Source of the DNA: Arenicellales bacterium | Lineage (GTDB): Bacteria; Pseudomonadota; Gammaproteobacteria; BMS3Bbin11 | DNA: 64,000 nt | Assembly: GCA_029287915.1 (NCBI GenBank) | Contig: JARFQE010000023.1 | Coordinates: 1-64,000 of the forward strand | Reading direction: 5' to 3' | Part shown: piece after piece, positions 21,808-32,742 of the stretch | Layout of the letters: every line of letters begins with the position of its first letter | Position numbering within the stretch: position 1 is the first letter of the stretch | Position numbers and translations under genes: made by a program | The notes under the pieces: model-generated | Told to the model about the DNA's origin: nothing | Seen by the model: the letters and a program-made list of their open reading frames with translations, nothing else | Databases searched by the model: none

Positions 21808-22101
21808 ATGTCTCTGAGCCGCAAACAAACTACATATTTGCGTAGCCTTGCGCATCCATTATCTGCGATAGTCACCATTGGCGGATCCGGCCTCACCGAG
21901 GCAGTATTGGCCGAACTGGAATCAACGCTTGATCATCATGAATTGTTGAAAATCAGAATTTCATCTGACAACAGGGACTTGCGCAATAAGCTAGCTCAGG
22001 ATATCTGCTCGGCAACAAATGCAGAAGCAGTTCAACAGATTGGAAAGGTACTAATTATCTTTCGGCCGAGTGATAAGCAAAAAATCAAGCTTCCTACCTG
22101 A
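21808..22101 (+). CDS. yhbY: CRM-domain RNA-binding protein YhbY
   Basis: 97 residues, a single CRM domain that associates with pre-50S ribosomes. The fold signatures KQTTYLRSLAHPLSAIVTIGGSG and the GxxG-like segment, then ELLKIRISS, are present. GGAG sits 5 nt before the ATG. Divergent from rlmE, as in E. coli, with about 110 bp between the two start codons. Convergent with the membrane-protein gene beyond a short tandem repeat. Confidence 0.93.
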   Translation: MSLSRKQTTYLRSLAHPLSAIVTIGGSGLTEAVLAELESTLDHHELLKIRISSDNRDLRNKLAQDICSATNAEAVQQIGKVLIIFRPSDKQKIKLPT

Positions 22102-22113
22102 TAATCAGCCTTT

Positions 22114-22153
22114 TAGATACTCATAGATACTCATAGATACTCATAGATCCTCA
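22114..22153. repeat. four tandem copies of a 10-bp unit
   Basis: The unit TAGATACTCA occurs three times exactly and a fourth time with one change (TAGATCCTCA). It fills the short gap between convergent yhbY and the DUF4149-like gene, and the last copy supplies the TGA stop of that gene. Looks like replication slippage; no hairpin-plus-T-run terminator is seen here. Confidence 0.9.
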
Positions 22154-22648
22154 GCAAACCTCTTCAGGCTGGCGAATGACCAGTAATAAGCCGAGTAAAC
22201 TGACCAGCAGATAAAGACCACTGGCAATTCCATGTAGCAATGCGAATCTGCTATGTAATTCTGTGCCTTCTCGTAAAGCACTCCCTGCCATTTCTCTTAA
22301 AGCAGCTATTTCGGGTGTCAGAAAAAATAGATTAATTGAAATAAAAACTGTTATTAATAAAAGTACGGCATATCGCCATTTTGCCTGATCAATAAAAAAA
22401 TAAGTGACCGCGAGTAGCAGCGCGAATATCAGCCCTAGCCAGCTCAAAAAGATAAATAGCTGTCCTGCCACGTTACCTGCCATTTGATGACTCGGCAGCT
22501 GCTGAAACAGTACCGGTACTACAATATAGCCAACAGTCCAGAGCCCACCAATCCAGAATGTCAGAATAATACGTTGGAGATTGACCAGTACGCGGAAAAT
22601 GCGTTTACCGCTGAATCTGGAATCATCCACTTCAGATGTATTTGACAC
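22151..22648 (-). CDS. DUF4149/TMEM205-like membrane protein (GTG start)
   Basis: 165 residues with four predicted membrane helices. [20 protein letters not shown] near the N-terminus and [17 protein letters not shown] at the C-terminus resemble the DUF4149 family found beside greA in many gammaproteobacteria. It begins with GTG inside the last codons of greA (17-bp overlap), so it is probably translated by coupling with greA. No biochemical function is known for the family. Confidence 0.8.
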   Translation of the reverse strand: MSNTSEVDDSRFSGKRIFRVLVNLQRIILTFWIGGLWTVGYIVVPVLFQQLPSHQMAGNVAGQLFIFLSWLGLIFALLLAVTYFFIDQAKWRYAVLLLITVFISINLFFLTPEIAALREMAGSALREGTELHSRFALLHGIASGLYLLVSLLGLLLVIRQPEEVC

Positions 22649-23108
22649 TCAGAATCTCATACGTCGTTACTCCAGCAGGAGTTTGCACATCGACTTCATC
22701 GCCCTCTTCCTTGCCAATTAATGCACGTGCGATAGGAGAACTTACAGATATTCTTGATTTCTCAATATCCGACTCAAGATCACCAACAATCTGATAGGTG
22801 ACTTCTTCTTCAGTTGAGATATTTAATAATTCTACAGTGGCGCCGAAAACAATGCGTCCTCCTGTATCGAGACTGGTGGGGTCGATAATCTGTGCCTGGC
22901 CCAGAGCGCTATCGAGTTCCTTGATGCGGCCTTCTATAAAGCCCTGTTCTTCTCTAGCTGCATGATACTCGGCATTTTCAGACAGGTCACCATGTGCACG
23001 TGCCTCAGCAATAGCATCAATTATCCGTGGGCGATCAACTTTTTTCAGTCGCTTTAGCTCTTCACGTAAACGCTCGGCCCCCTGGCTGGTCAATGGCATA
23101 CTGATCAT
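22632..23108 (-). CDS. greA: transcription elongation factor GreA
   Basis: 158 residues, the standard GreA length. The N-terminal coiled coil has [42 protein letters not shown] with the acidic tip residues that reach the RNA polymerase active site to rescue backtracked complexes. The C-terminal FKBP-like domain ends [20 protein letters not shown]. Follows carB by 47 bp, as in the carA-carB-greA arrangement of many relatives. An internal Met at codon 4 could also be the start. Confidence 0.97.
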   Translation of the reverse strand: MISMPLTSQGAERLREELKRLKKVDRPRIIDAIAEARAHGDLSENAEYHAAREEQGFIEGRIKELDSALGQAQIIDPTSLDTGGRIVFGATVELLNISTEEEVTYQIVGDLESDIEKSRISVSSPIARALIGKEEGDEVDVQTPAGVTTYEILSVKYI

Positions 23109-23155
23109 TTCTCATTCCTTCATTACTGCAATTCAAACGTTAGCATACATAAAAG

Positions 23156-26100
23156 CTATTTCAGTGTCTTGTGCAAGTCCTGTAGCTTATAGACGGTAAT
23201 ATCATTACTGGCACGATGCGCCTCGACTGCCGCTTTGGCGGCAGCAAGCGTTGTGAAGTTAGTTACCTTGTGAAGCAATGCCTCACGGCGAATTGTATAC
23301 GAGTCTTTCAGGCTTCGCTTACCTTCAGTGGTATTGATAACTATGTCTATTTCATCATTTTTAATCATATCAACAATATGTGGTCGACCTTCAAGAACCT
23401 TATTGACCTGCCTAACTTTGACGCCTGCTGCTTCGATGACTCTTGCAGTGCCACGAGTTGCCAGTATGTCAAAACCATGTCCCGCCAGGTAACGAGCGAC
23501 TTCTACAACCCTTGCCTGATCCACGTCACGCACGCTGATAAAGGCCTTGCCATAATCAGGTATATCAGCACCTGCCGCTTTTTGTGCCTTATCGAAGGCC
23601 TCGCCAAATGATTTTCCTACACCCATGACTTCTCCGGTAGATTTCATCTCTGGACCCAAAACGGGATCGACACCCGGGAATTTGATAAAGGGGAAAACAG
23701 CCTCTTTAACTGAATAGTATTGCGGAATTATTTCACCAGTAATACCCTGATCAGCCAGGCTGATGCCTGTCATACAGCGAGCACCAATTTTAGCCAGAGG
23801 GCGCGACGTCGCTTTTGACACAAAAGGAACTGTGCGTGAGGCACGAGGATTGACCTCAAGCAGATAAATATCATCACCTTTGACTGCAAACTGGATATTC
23901 ATCAGCCCACGAACACCAACAGCCAGCGCAAGGCTGGTAGCCTGCTCACGTAAGCGCTGGATAATACTCTCTGGCAAACTAAATGGAGGTAATGAACAGG
24001 AGGAATCACCGGAATGCACACCGGCCTCTTCAATGTGCTCCATGATCCCGCCGATAACAACATCTTTGCCATCACAGACTGCATCGAGATCAACTTCTAT
24101 AGCATCATTTAGAAAGCGATCCAGCAGCACAGGAGAATCATTTGAAACCTCTATAGCTACCGACATATAGTTATCCAGATCCTCTATATTATGCACAATC
24201 TCCATTGCCCTGCCGCCAAGCACATAAGACGGTCTTACTACCAGAGGAAAGCCAATCTCATCTGCACCGACCAGGGCCTCCTCGCGGCTGCGCGCGGTGC
24301 GGTTGGGTGGTTGCAATAAGCCAAGATCTTCAACCAGCTTTTGAAAGCGCTCTCGATCTTCTGCCAGGTCAATAGAATCTGGAGAGGTGCCAATGATTTT
24401 AGCCCCGGCAGCTTCAAGATCTTCGGCCAGCTTCAGAGGAGTCTGTCCACCATATTGCACAATTACGCCAGTTGGGTTTTCGATATGGATTATTTCCAGC
24501 ACATCTTCCAGCGTCAGTGGCTCGAAATATAAACGGTCTGAGGTATCAAAATCTGTTGATACCGTCTCAGGATTACAGTTCACCATAATGGTCTGATAAC
24601 CATCATCTCGGCAAACCTGTGCTGCATGAACACAACAGTAATCGAACTCTATGCCCTGACCGATGCGGTTGGGGCCGCCACCAAGTACCATAATTTTGCT
24701 GCAACTGTCAGGATTTGATTCACATTCTTCTTCGTAGGTTGAATACAGGTACGCCGTTGCACTTGCAAATTCAGCGGCACAGGTATCAACGCGCTTATAC
24801 ACTGGACGGATATTAAAAGAATGACGCAGTGCACGAAATTCATGCTCACTAATGCCCAGTAGCCTTGCCAAACGTAAATCAGAAAACCCTTTGCGTTTCC
24901 ATGTTCGTACCTGGTCTGCTTGCAGTTTTTGCTTATCAAGCCCACGTATCTGCTGTTCTATCAGAATCAACTGTTCGATCTGGTGCAGAAACCATATGTC
25001 TATGCGGGTGAGCTCATGTATTTCATCCAGTGACATGCCAGCACGTATTGCTTCGGCCAGATACCAGATACGGTAACTGCCCGGGACACGCAATTCCTTA
25101 TACAGTGTTGCTTTTAGTTCATCAGGTTCTGTTTCTGTACAAATTTCATCAAAGCCATCGGTACCAATCTCAAGACCCCGTAGCGCCTTCTGCAATGATT
25201 CCTGGAATGTTCTCCCGATCGCCATCACTTCACCTACAGATTTCATCTGCGTCGTCAGGGTACTATTTGCTGCCGGGAATTTCTCAAAATCAAAGCGCGG
25301 GAATTTGGTCACCACATAGTCGATACTGGGCTCGAATGAGGCTGGCATGGCTCCACCGGTGATCTCGTTCTGCAATTCGTCAAGGGTATAGCCAACGGCA
25401 AGTTTGGCTGCAACTTTTGCAATTGGGAATCCGGTAGCTTTCGATGCAAGTGCAGATGAGCGAGAAACGCGTGGATTCATTTCAATGACGATCATGCGTC
25501 CATTATCGGGATTAATCGCATACTGTACATTTGACCCACCGGTATCGACACCAATCTCACGCAACACCGCAATACTGGCATCGCGCATCAGTTGATATTC
25601 TTTATCTGTCAATGTTTGCGCAGGCGCAATGGTAATGGAATCACCGGTGTGCACGCCCATCGGATCAAAATTTTCAATGGAACAGACAATAATGACGTTG
25701 TCCGCGCGATCGCGCACCACCTCCATTTCGAATTCTTTCCAGCCCAGTATGGACTCCTCAATCAACAGCTCACTGGTAGGTGATGCTTCAAAACCGCGGT
25801 CACAAAGATCATAATATTCTTCGCGGTTATAGGCAATTCCACCACCGGTCCCGCCCATGGTAAACGATGGACGAATGATGGCAGGAAATCCAACCATGGC
25901 CATGATCTGCTCAGCCTCTTCCATATTGTGGACGATAGCTCCACGGGCTGTCTCAAGGCCGATAGCCTCCATGGCTTGACGAAAAAGTTCACGATCCTCA
26001 GCTTTGTCTATAGCTTCACGTGATGCACCAATCATCGCGACACCATAGCGATCGAGCACCCCCTGACTGACCAGATCAAGAGCACAGTTCAGTGCAGTCT

Positions 26101-26377
26101 GACCACCCATAGTCGGCAACAGGGCATCGGGTCTCTCGATCTCGATTATTTTTGCAACAGACTCCCACATAATGGGTTCGATGTAGGTCGAATCGGCCAT
26201 GTCCGGATCAGTCATGATAGTTGCAGGATTCGAGTTAACGAGAATGACTCGATAACCCTCTTCTTTTAGAGCCTTGCAGGCCTGTGCACCGGAATAATCA
26301 AACTCGCAGGCCTGTCCAATGATAATCGGGCCAGCGCCAATGATCAGGACACTTTTTATATCATCACGGCGTGGCAT
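23156..26377 (-). CDS. carB: carbamoyl-phosphate synthase large subunit
   Basis: 1073 residues with the internal duplication of two ATP-grasp halves, each beginning with a similar [21 protein letters not shown] / [21 protein letters not shown] motif. The last 140 residues form the MGS-like allosteric domain bound by UMP or IMP and ornithine in E. coli. It makes carbamoyl phosphate from bicarbonate, glutamine-derived ammonia and two ATP for pyrimidines and arginine. Starts 4 bp after carA. Confidence 0.98.
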   Translation of the reverse strand: MPRRDDIKSVLIIGAGPIIIGQACEFDYSGAQACKALKEEGYRVILVNSNPATIMTDPDMADSTYIEPIMWESVAKIIEIERPDALLPTMGGQTALNCALDLVSQGVLDRYGVAMIGASREAIDKAEDRELFRQAMEAIGLETARGAIVHNMEEAEQIMAMVGFPAIIRPSFTMGGTGGGIAYNREEYYDLCDRGFEASPTSELLIEESILGWKEFEMEVVRDRADNVIIVCSIENFDPMGVHTGDSITIAPAQTLTDKEYQLMRDASIAVLREIGVDTGGSNVQYAINPDNGRMIVIEMNPRVSRSSALASKATGFPIAKVAAKLAVGYTLDELQNEITGGAMPASFEPSIDYVVTKFPRFDFEKFPAANSTLTTQMKSVGEVMAIGRTFQESLQKALRGLEIGTDGFDEICTETEPDELKATLYKELRVPGSYRIWYLAEAIRAGMSLDEIHELTRIDIWFLHQIEQLILIEQQIRGLDKQKLQADQVRTWKRKGFSDLRLARLLGISEHEFRALRHSFNIRPVYKRVDTCAAEFASATAYLYSTYEEECESNPDSCSKIMVLGGGPNRIGQGIEFDYCCVHAAQVCRDDGYQTIMVNCNPETVSTDFDTSDRLYFEPLTLEDVLEIIHIENPTGVIVQYGGQTPLKLAEDLEAAGAKIIGTSPDSIDLAEDRERFQKLVEDLGLLQPPNRTARSREEALVGADEIGFPLVVRPSYVLGGRAMEIVHNIEDLDNYMSVAIEVSNDSPVLLDRFLNDAIEVDLDAVCDGKDVVIGGIMEHIEEAGVHSGDSSCSLPPFSLPESIIQRLREQATSLALAVGVRGLMNIQFAVKGDDIYLLEVNPRASRTVPFVSKATSRPLAKIGARCMTGISLADQGITGEIIPQYYSVKEAVFPFIKFPGVDPVLGPEMKSTGEVMGVGKSFGEAFDKAQKAAGADIPDYGKAFISVRDVDQARVVEVARYLAGHGFDILATRGTARVIEAAGVKVRQVNKVLEGRPHIVDMIKNDEIDIVINTTEGKRSLKDSYTIRREALLHKVTNFTTLAAAKAAVEAHRASNDITVYKLQDLHKTLK

Positions 26378-26381
26378 AGTA

Positions 26382-27527
26382 TTATGCTTTTGCCTCGCTT
26401 GTTTTACTTTGATTCATGTTGTTGATGAAGCGATCAAACAATGGGCTGACATCGTGCGGGCCAGGGCTGCCTTCCGGGTGACCCTGGAAAGAAAAAGCGG
26501 GATGATCTACGCGTTCAATTCCCTGAATAGTATGATCAAACAATGAGCGGTGAGTGACTTTAAGACACTCTGGCAAATTTTCTTCAGCGACAGCAAAGCC
26601 ATGATTCTGGCTGGTAATCATTACACGTCTGCTGTCAAGGTCCTGAACAGGATGATTACCGCCATGGTGTCCAAATTTCATTTTTTCAGTCTGCGCACCA
26701 GAAGCAAGGGCTAGCAGCTGGTGACCCAGACAGATTCCAAAGACGGGAATATCTGTAGCGACAATTTGTTCAATCGCGGTGACGGCATAGTCACAGGGCT
26801 CAGGATCCCCCGGGCCATTAGACAGGAACACACCATCGGGTTTCATTGCCAGCACATCGCTGGCTGCTGTGGTTGCTGGCACTACGGTGACATTGCAGCC
26901 GCGATCTGTAAGCATGCGGAGAATGTTACGCTTCACACCAAAGTCATACGCAACCACACGATACTTCTCTCCAGCACCGGCCCGGTAACCTGATTCCAGT
27001 TCCCAACCACCTTGATTCCATGCGATAAGCGCTTCTGTAGTTACCTCGCGCGCAAGGTCCATTCCGCTCAAGCCTGGAAACTCTTTAGCCATACTGACAG
27101 CTTTATCAACATCAAGGTTTTCACCCGCAGCAACACATCCAGCCTGTGCACCATTTTCACGCAGTAATCGCGTCAGACGACGAGTATCAATCTCGGCAAT
27201 GGCAACTAGTTGATGATCTTGAAGAAAAGATTGCAGTGATTTTTCTGCACGCCAGCTTCTGTGGACATCAGGCAGATCACGAATAATCAGACCAGCTGCA
27301 TGTACATGGTCAGATTCAAAATCTTCGTTATTTGTGCCGGTATTGCCTATATGCGGATACGTCAGTGTCACCAGTTGGCGACAGTAGGAAGGGTCAGTTA
27401 GAATTTCCTGATAGCCCGTCATTGAAGTATTGAATACAACCTCACCTGTAGAATAACCCTTGACGCCCACGGCGCTTCCATGGAACAGGCTACCATCTTC
27501 CAGGGCCAGGACTGCAGGGACAGACAA
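26382..27527 (-). CDS. carA: carbamoyl-phosphate synthase small subunit (TTG start)
   Basis: 381 residues. It starts at TTG (27527) with GGAG 7 nt upstream; no other start codon precedes the conserved [20 protein letters not shown]. The glutamine amidotransferase domain shows the nucleophile in [13 protein letters not shown] and the His/Glu pair in [12 protein letters not shown]. It hydrolyses glutamine and channels ammonia to CarB. The leader upstream contains a terminator-like hairpin. dapB, often next to carA in relatives, is here about 21 kb away. Confidence 0.97.
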   Translation of the reverse strand: MSVPAVLALEDGSLFHGSAVGVKGYSTGEVVFNTSMTGYQEILTDPSYCRQLVTLTYPHIGNTGTNNEDFESDHVHAAGLIIRDLPDVHRSWRAEKSLQSFLQDHQLVAIAEIDTRRLTRLLRENGAQAGCVAAGENLDVDKAVSMAKEFPGLSGMDLAREVTTEALIAWNQGGWELESGYRAGAGEKYRVVAYDFGVKRNILRMLTDRGCNVTVVPATTAASDVLAMKPDGVFLSNGPGDPEPCDYAVTAIEQIVATDIPVFGICLGHQLLALASGAQTEKMKFGHHGGNHPVQDLDSRRVMITSQNHGFAVAEENLPECLKVTHRSLFDHTIQGIERVDHPAFSFQGHPEGSPGPHDVSPLFDRFINNMNQSKTSEAKA

Positions 27528-27554
27528 GGTTTTTCTCCGTTCATTACGTAGAAA

Positions 27555-27583
27555 AACGGGAGTTGCGATTCGCTTCTCCCGTT
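27555..27583 (-). terminator. terminator-like hairpin in the carA leader
   Basis: On the minus strand an 8-bp perfect stem, AACGGGAG / CTCCCGTT, with a 13-nt loop is followed by a T5 run and then by the carA ribosome-binding site about 20 nt later. It lies between the predicted carA promoter and its start codon. It could act as a transcription attenuator of carAB. No anti-terminator or amino-acid-rich leader peptide is obvious. Confidence 0.5.
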
Positions 27584-27610
27584 AATCAACAGATGTTTGT
27601 TACTGTGCAG

Positions 27611-27640
27611 ATTCTAGTCGATTAGTCACTACAAAATCAA
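27611..27640 (-). promoter_or_regulatory. possible carAB promoter
   Basis: Minus-strand TTGATT (27640-27635) and TAGAAT (27616-27611) are separated by 18 bp. Transcription would start near 27604 and run through the terminator-like hairpin. Only moderate consensus match; alternatives exist in this AT-rich gap. Confidence 0.35.
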
Positions 27641-27739
27641 TCGAGCTTTAATCTATTTTCATAGCACTTATCCTGTTTTGCTGTTGTCTCGCATTTTAAG
27701 ATAAAGTATTGAACAAGCATTATTCAGATACAGGGGAGT

Positions 27740-28126
27740 ATGACAAACCCGATGAAACTTCATCAACAATTGACGCCGAATATGAACACTATTCGAGCAT
27801 TTGAACCCGGCAGGATTCGGATTAATAACGAGGAGTACTACAACAGCCTGATCGTGACTGCCGAAAAGGTTGAAAAAAACTGGCAGATAAAACACCCAGA
27901 ACAAATAACCGAGAACCACATAGCTGAATTTTTAAAATACAAACCGGAGATAATTTTAATTGGCACTGGGCACCGGCACCATTTTCTAGACCCTGTGATC
28001 AGTCTTGCAGCCAATCAGCATGGCCTCGGTATAGAGATTATGACAACAGAAGCCGCCTGTCACACTTATAACATTCTGCTGGGAGAGGACCGTGCAGTGC
28101 TCGCAGCATTGATTATTGAAAATTAG
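27740..28126 (+). CDS. Mth938-like domain protein
   Basis: 128 residues. The pattern IRINNEEYYNSLIVTAEKV ... KPEIILIGTGHRHHFLDP ... GIEIMTTEAACHTYNILLGEDRAVLAAL matches the Mth938/DUF498 family (related to mitochondrial NDUFAF3, an assembly factor of complex I). It stands alone, convergent to rpoS and divergent from carA. The start is uncertain: GGGGAG is only 1 nt from the ATG at 27740 and 13 nt from the ATG at 27752. The complex I link is family knowledge, not shown here. Confidence 0.8.
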   Translation: MTNPMKLHQQLTPNMNTIRAFEPGRIRINNEEYYNSLIVTAEKVEKNWQIKHPEQITENHIAEFLKYKPEIILIGTGHRHHFLDPVISLAANQHGLGIEIMTTEAACHTYNILLGEDRAVLAALIIEN

Positions 28127-28206
28127 ATCGGAGCTTAAACCTGCAGAATATTATCTGCACTAAAACAACTTGATCTAGTAACCCAGTGGAATTTTAATAC
28201 CTGGTA

Positions 28207-29115
28207 CTAAAGAAGCGTATCCATAGAGTAGCCTTCCATTTCCAGCGACTTACGTAATTTTTTCAATGCCTCAACCTGAATCTGCCTGACTCGTTCACGT
28301 GTAACACCGACTTCCTCACCGACCTGTTCGAGTGTCGCAACATCATATCCACGAAGACCAAAACGGCGTAGTATTACCTCTCGTTGTTTATCAGGCAGTC
28401 CGTCCAGCCAGTTATCCAGATGCTTTTTAACCTGATCACTCTGCAACATGGAAGACGGGTCATAAGATGAATCATCAGGAATTGCATCAAGTAGCGTCCT
28501 ATCACCTTCGCCTTCCACCGGAGTGTCAAAGGAGGTAATACGCTCCTGCTTATCGAGCATTTTTTTAACGTCACTAACAGGCACATCAAGAAACTCTGCA
28601 ATTTCATTGGCATTAGGTTCATGGCTAAGTGACTGTGTCAGTTGTTTGGCTGCTCTCAGGTACACATTAATTTCTTTTAACACGTGTACCGGTAGACGTA
28701 TCGTCCTGGTCTGGTTCATCAGGGCACGCTCAATCGTTTGCCTGATCCACCATGTAGCATAAGTAGAAAAGCGAAAACCCCTTTCCGGGTCAAATTTCTC
28801 GACTGCCCGAATCAACCCGAGGTTTCCTTCATTGATAAGATCCAGCAGCGGAAGACCACGGTTAATGTAGCGACGAGAAATTTTCACCACCAGGCGAAGA
28901 TTGCTTTCGATCATTCGATTGCGTGCAGCCACATCACCTTTTTTGCTCAGACGCCCATAGTGGACTTCTTCTTCAGCAGTAAGAAGCTCAGAAAAGCCAA
29001 TTTCGCGCAGGTATAAGTGTGTTGCATCGACATCAGGCGAGCCAGTAAGCCCTGTTTTCGAGGGCGCAGGAGCAGCCTTCTTGTCTAATTTATCCATGCT
29101 TTCTGCTTGTTTCAT
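28207..29115 (-). CDS. rpoS: RNA polymerase sigma factor RpoS
   Basis: 302 residues, slightly shorter than the E. coli protein (330). Region 1.2 starts at [21 protein letters not shown]. Region 2 has [38 protein letters not shown] and [17 protein letters not shown]. Region 3 and region 4 follow, with the helix-turn-helix [20 protein letters not shown]. The nlpD-rpoS linkage identifies it as RpoS rather than RpoD. It directs the stationary-phase and general stress response. In E. coli a main promoter lies inside nlpD; none is claimed here. Confidence 0.96.
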   Translation of the reverse strand: MKQAESMDKLDKKAAPAPSKTGLTGSPDVDATHLYLREIGFSELLTAEEEVHYGRLSKKGDVAARNRMIESNLRLVVKISRRYINRGLPLLDLINEGNLGLIRAVEKFDPERGFRFSTYATWWIRQTIERALMNQTRTIRLPVHVLKEINVYLRAAKQLTQSLSHEPNANEIAEFLDVPVSDVKKMLDKQERITSFDTPVEGEGDRTLLDAIPDDSSYDPSSMLQSDQVKKHLDNWLDGLPDKQREVILRRFGLRGYDVATLEQVGEEVGVTRERVRQIQVEALKKLRKSLEMEGYSMDTLL

Positions 29116-29172
29116 ATCACATCACTATCGAATAGCAATTTTCACAGCTATTTTCATGTATCACTACCCAGA

Positions 29173-29946
29173 TCACAGGTAATTAGCGGGATTGACAGGT
29201 TTGCCATTCTTTCTGATTTCAAAATGCAGTGTGGCGCTGCCTTTTCCGCTAATTCCCATCCTCCCAATTTTTTTTCCTGCTTTGATATTCTGTCCTTCTA
29301 CAACAAGAATACTATCATTATGTGCATAAGCACTAAGATAAGTTTTATTATGTTTTATGATGATAAGCTTTCCATACCCTCTAAGTCCACTACCAGCATA
29401 AACTACCTGGCCATCAGCTGACGCATAAACAGCATCTCCATACCTGCCCGAAATGTCGATGCCATCCCTGCCTGCTGCTGGGTGGAAGCGGGATACAACC
29501 TTACGACTGACTGTTGGCCAGCCCCAGCGTTTAACCTTGCCCTGCGGTGCCTTACTTTTATAACTCTTGGGTTTGGCTGATTTGTTAACTTTCTGTTTTG
29601 TAGAATATGCTGCTTGAGGAGGAGAAGTTCCACTTTTCTTCGTCGTTTTCTGCGATGGTGGATACATACGCAATCGCTGGCCCGGATGAATCACATATGG
29701 CGAGCTGATCCCATTCCACCAGGCTACTTTGCGAAAATCCTGCTTTATTGCCCAGGCTATGCTGTACAGAGTATCACCACGCTTAACGGTGTAAACGGTA
29801 CCATAATTGGCATTTGGCAAGCTTCTGTTGCTGGAAGAATAATCGTATTTTTTTTGCCTGCTACTGGAGTTGCACGCCGCAACAGACAACAGTAGTAGCG
29901 CTAACAGGATAACGCTGAAGAGCTTGGTGATTCTGTGATGGAACAT
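29173..29946 (-). CDS. nlpD: NlpD-like murein hydrolase activator lipoprotein
   Basis: 257 residues. A signal sequence ends in a lipobox at Cys25 (SVAAC). A LysM peptidoglycan-binding domain follows (YTVKRGDTLYSIAWAI ... PYVIHPGQRLRMYPP), then a basic linker and a C-terminal LytM/M23 domain. As in E. coli NlpD, the metal-binding His of active M23 peptidases is missing (GRDGIDISGRYG). It should therefore activate an amidase (AmiC type) at division rather than cut peptidoglycan itself. Located between yqaA and rpoS. Confidence 0.94.
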   Translation of the reverse strand: MFHHRITKLFSVILLALLLLSVAACNSSSRQKKYDYSSSNRSLPNANYGTVYTVKRGDTLYSIAWAIKQDFRKVAWWNGISSPYVIHPGQRLRMYPPSQKTTKKSGTSPPQAAYSTKQKVNKSAKPKSYKSKAPQGKVKRWGWPTVSRKVVSRFHPAAGRDGIDISGRYGDAVYASADGQVVYAGSGLRGYGKLIIIKHNKTYLSAYAHNDSILVVEGQNIKAGKKIGRMGISGKGSATLHFEIRKNGKPVNPANYL

Positions 29947-30533
29947 TAATTTATAAATTGGTAGATAGTGATCGCCAATACGATAATTACCACAGTAGCC
30001 CAGCCTATTTGCTCGACACGCTTTTCAAGCACAGCATCTATCTTCTCCCCGCCAGCATAAAGAAGACCGGCAACAAGGAAAAAACGGGCTCCACGTGCCA
30101 CCAGGGAAGTCAAAATAAACGGCAACAGGGGCATTCCAGCGACACCAGCCGTAATAGTGAAAATCTTGTAGGGAATAGGTGAAAAACCAGCTATGAAAAT
30201 TATCCAGATTCCGTATTTATTGAAGAGTTGCTGCACATAGATGAACTTTTCCTGAAAATGATAAAATTCAATAATCGGCTGCGCGACCTGATCAAACAAA
30301 AACAGGCCTATATAGTAACCAAAAACAGCACCTGCTACAGAAGTCAGTGTAGCCAGTGAGGCATACCACCATGCTTTCTCGCGCTGCGCAAGAACCATAG
30401 GCGCAAGCAGCACATCGACTGGCACCGGAAAAAATGAAGATTCGGCAAAACTTGTTGCAGACAGGTAATAGCTGGCATGGCGATGTTTGGCCCAACTGAT
30501 TACACGCTTGTAGATACTTCCAAAAATAGCCAT
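29946..30533 (-). CDS. yqaA: YqaA/DedA-like membrane protein
   Basis: 195 residues with about five membrane segments of the VTT/SNARE-associated (DedA-like) fold: SSFFPVPVDVLLAPM, AGAVFGYYIGLFLFD and FIAGFSPIPYKIFTITAGVAGMPLLPFI. Related proteins are thought to move lipids or ions across the inner membrane, but YqaA itself is uncharacterised. Its position between pcm and nlpD is conserved in many gammaproteobacteria. The stop overlaps the nlpD ATG by one base. Confidence 0.88.
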   Translation of the reverse strand: MAIFGSIYKRVISWAKHRHASYYLSATSFAESSFFPVPVDVLLAPMVLAQREKAWWYASLATLTSVAGAVFGYYIGLFLFDQVAQPIIEFYHFQEKFIYVQQLFNKYGIWIIFIAGFSPIPYKIFTITAGVAGMPLLPFILTSLVARGARFFLVAGLLYAGGEKIDAVLEKRVEQIGWATVVIIVLAITIYQFIN

Positions 30534-31186
30534 CAGTTTTTCCCGATCAGTGGAACAAAACGAACTGATTCGATGCTGGTTTCTGTAAACCCATTACTGG
30601 TTCGTTCAATCAAATACAGCTCCTGCGCATTTTCCTTACCACTAGGAATAAGCATTCGACCTCCCGGTGCGAGCTGTGCATAGAGTTCTTCAGGAATAGT
30701 TTGCGGTGCCGCAGTGACTAGTATGCCATCGAAGGGTCCCGCATCAGGCCAGCCATAAGTACTTCCCTTCGCAAGTTTGTGGTAGATATTACGCAGTCTG
30801 AGCCTGTAATGTAAACGTTTGGCCTGTTTCAGCAATGGCTCTATCCGCTCTACACTGTAAACAGAGCCGACAAGTTTGGACAGTACCGTTGTCTGGTAAC
30901 CTGAACCGGTGCCAATTTCCAGCACTTTCGCCGGTTTTCTGTCATTCAGCATTATCTGTGTCATCAAAGCAACAATATAGGGCTGGGATATTGTCTGTCC
31001 ATAACCGATTGGCAAAGAACTATTATCATAGGCATGGGAGGCTATTCCTTCATCAACAAACAAATGCCGAGGTGTATCCATCATCGCTGACAATACTTTT
31101 TCATCACTAATGCCCATATCACGCAGGCTATTTATCAAACGCATACGAGTGCGTAATGATGTCATACCTATACCATCTAGATTCAT
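30533..31186 (-). CDS. pcm: protein-L-isoaspartate O-methyltransferase
   Basis: 217 residues from the ATG at 31186. It repairs isoaspartyl damage by SAM-dependent methylation. Motifs: LPIGYGQTISQPYIVA (substrate loop), VLEIGTGSGYQT (SAM motif I) and VTAAPQTIPEEL. The start could also be the ATG at 31165, where the homologous Pseudomonas protein begins (MTSLRTRMRL). Between surE and yqaA, the classical survival cluster. Confidence 0.95.
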   Translation of the reverse strand: MNLDGIGMTSLRTRMRLINSLRDMGISDEKVLSAMMDTPRHLFVDEGIASHAYDNSSLPIGYGQTISQPYIVALMTQIMLNDRKPAKVLEIGTGSGYQTTVLSKLVGSVYSVERIEPLLKQAKRLHYRLRLRNIYHKLAKGSTYGWPDAGPFDGILVTAAPQTIPEELYAQLAPGGRMLIPSGKENAQELYLIERTSNGFTETSIESVRFVPLIGKN

Positions 31187-31195
31187 TGCCTGCAC

Positions 31196-31954
31196 TTACA
31201 CTACGGATTGAGTCTCTTCAAGCCACTGAGCAACCGTTTCAATTGCCCTGTAGCGTGTCAGATCAATCTCCAATGGCGAGATAGAAACAAAGTTGTTCCT
31301 GATTGCATGAAAATCAGTTCCAGGTCCGGCATCCTGTTCCTGTCCTGCGGGGCCAACCCAGAATATTTCCTGACCATGGGGCGATAGTTGCCTTATTACT
31401 GCTTCTGATTTATGCCTCTTGCCAAGGCGAGTTGCCTGGATTCCCTGAATACTGTCGTAGGGTATATCCGGCACATTGATATTCAGGATGGTATCTGCTG
31501 GTAATGTTTGCTCTTCAATTCGGCCGAGCAAGTCAACCACCACCTGAGCTGCCGTCTCATAAAACTGAGGTTCATGGCTGGCCATTGAAATTGCCATTGC
31601 CGGCAGGCCAAGAAATCGTCCCTCCGTTGCTGCAGCAACCGTTCCAGAATAGATCACGTCATCACCAAGATTAGCACCATTATTGATACCGGCAATGACC
31701 ATATCCGGCTCCTTTTCCATCAGGCCTGTAATCGCAAGATGGACACAATCTGTGGGAGTACCATCCACATAATGAAAACCATCGGCTGATTTCCGAACGC
31801 TGAGTGGACGTTGTAAAGTCAGCGAATTGCTTGCTCCACTATGGTCCCTGTCTGGTGCAACAACTGTAATCTCCTGAGACCCGTGCAGAGCCTCATGGAG
31901 GGCCCTTAGTCCCGGTGCAAGGTAGCCGTCATCGTTGCTTAGTAGTATTCTCAC
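31196..31954 (-). CDS. surE: 5'/3'-nucleotidase SurE (GTG start)
   Basis: 252 residues, starting with GTG at 31954. The metal-binding N-terminus [15 protein letters not shown] and the [34 protein letters not shown] motifs are complete. It removes phosphate from nucleoside 5'- and 3'-monophosphates and short polyphosphates in stationary phase. First gene of the surE-pcm-yqaA-nlpD-rpoS string. No strong ribosome-binding site is seen. Confidence 0.96.
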   Translation of the reverse strand: MRILLSNDDGYLAPGLRALHEALHGSQEITVVAPDRDHSGASNSLTLQRPLSVRKSADGFHYVDGTPTDCVHLAITGLMEKEPDMVIAGINNGANLGDDVIYSGTVAAATEGRFLGLPAMAISMASHEPQFYETAAQVVVDLLGRIEEQTLPADTILNINVPDIPYDSIQGIQATRLGKRHKSEAVIRQLSPHGQEIFWVGPAGQEQDAGPGTDFHAIRNNFVSISPLEIDLTRYRAIETVAQWLEETQSVV

Positions 31955-32146
31955 ACTGTATTGTAATAATTGTATAGTTATATCTGCTGAAATAAACGAG
32001 CTTCAAAATGGTCAAAATTTGATCGCGCGCAGTATGCCATGTCAAGATACTGATGGCCACAAAACAATATTGGAAACAGCGTTACCTGGTTTAAATATTG
32101 GACACCTGAGATAGCTTTAATCTCAAACAGCTGAAAGAATAGAGTA

Positions 32147-32650
32147 ATGTCAGAATTAACACATTTTAACCAGAACGGTAATGCACACATGGTTGATGTC
32201 GGTGGCAAGGCCGTGACACACCGTTTAGCTATTGCAGAAGGTATCATCTCGATGCAGGCCAGCACGCTGTCACTGATTCAGCAGGGCGGCCATAAAAAAG
32301 GTGATGTGCTGGGTATTGCCCGAACTGCTGGCATCATGGCCAGTAAGCATACCGCCGATCTGATCCCCCTGTGCCACCCATTACCACTGACGCATGTTGA
32401 AGTTAACTTTGATATAGATGCTGATGCCTGTTGTATACGTTGTCAGGCTAAAACCGAGACTCATGGCCAGACAGGAGTAGAAATGGAAGCACTTACCGCG
32501 GTGCAAGTCGCTTTATTAACAATTTACGATATGTGTAAAGCAGTTGACCGTGGCATGCTGATGACTAACATTGGCCTGCTGCACAAGAGCGGTGGCAAGT
32601 CGGGTAGCTGGAGTAAAGCTGGCTCCAGCGATGCTGGTGAGGAACTTTAA
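32147..32650 (+). CDS. moaC: cyclic pyranopterin monophosphate synthase MoaC
   Basis: 167 residues. It converts the GTP-derived cyclic intermediate made by MoaA to cPMP in molybdenum cofactor synthesis. Conserved: [50 protein letters not shown] and the active Lys in [12 protein letters not shown]. Stands alone, with no other moa gene in the window. The C-terminal ten residues ([12 protein letters not shown]) are variable. Confidence 0.96.
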   Translation: MSELTHFNQNGNAHMVDVGGKAVTHRLAIAEGIISMQASTLSLIQQGGHKKGDVLGIARTAGIMASKHTADLIPLCHPLPLTHVEVNFDIDADACCIRCQAKTETHGQTGVEMEALTAVQVALLTIYDMCKAVDRGMLMTNIGLLHKSGGKSGSWSKAGSSDAGEEL

Positions 32651-32742
32651 ACTTGAAAATATTTGTTCCACTATATCCCCTACCGTTTCATTCCTATTCC
32701 AAGTAGAATGCGGTGCCCATTTTAAGCATTTTGGCAAACTTC

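Noticed and set aside
22114..22153. CRISPR-like array
   Set aside because: Units are 10 bp with no spacers; simple tandem duplication.
31978..32265. 95-codon minus-strand frame
   Set aside because: Overlaps the conserved moaC start on the opposite strand and shows no protein-family signal.
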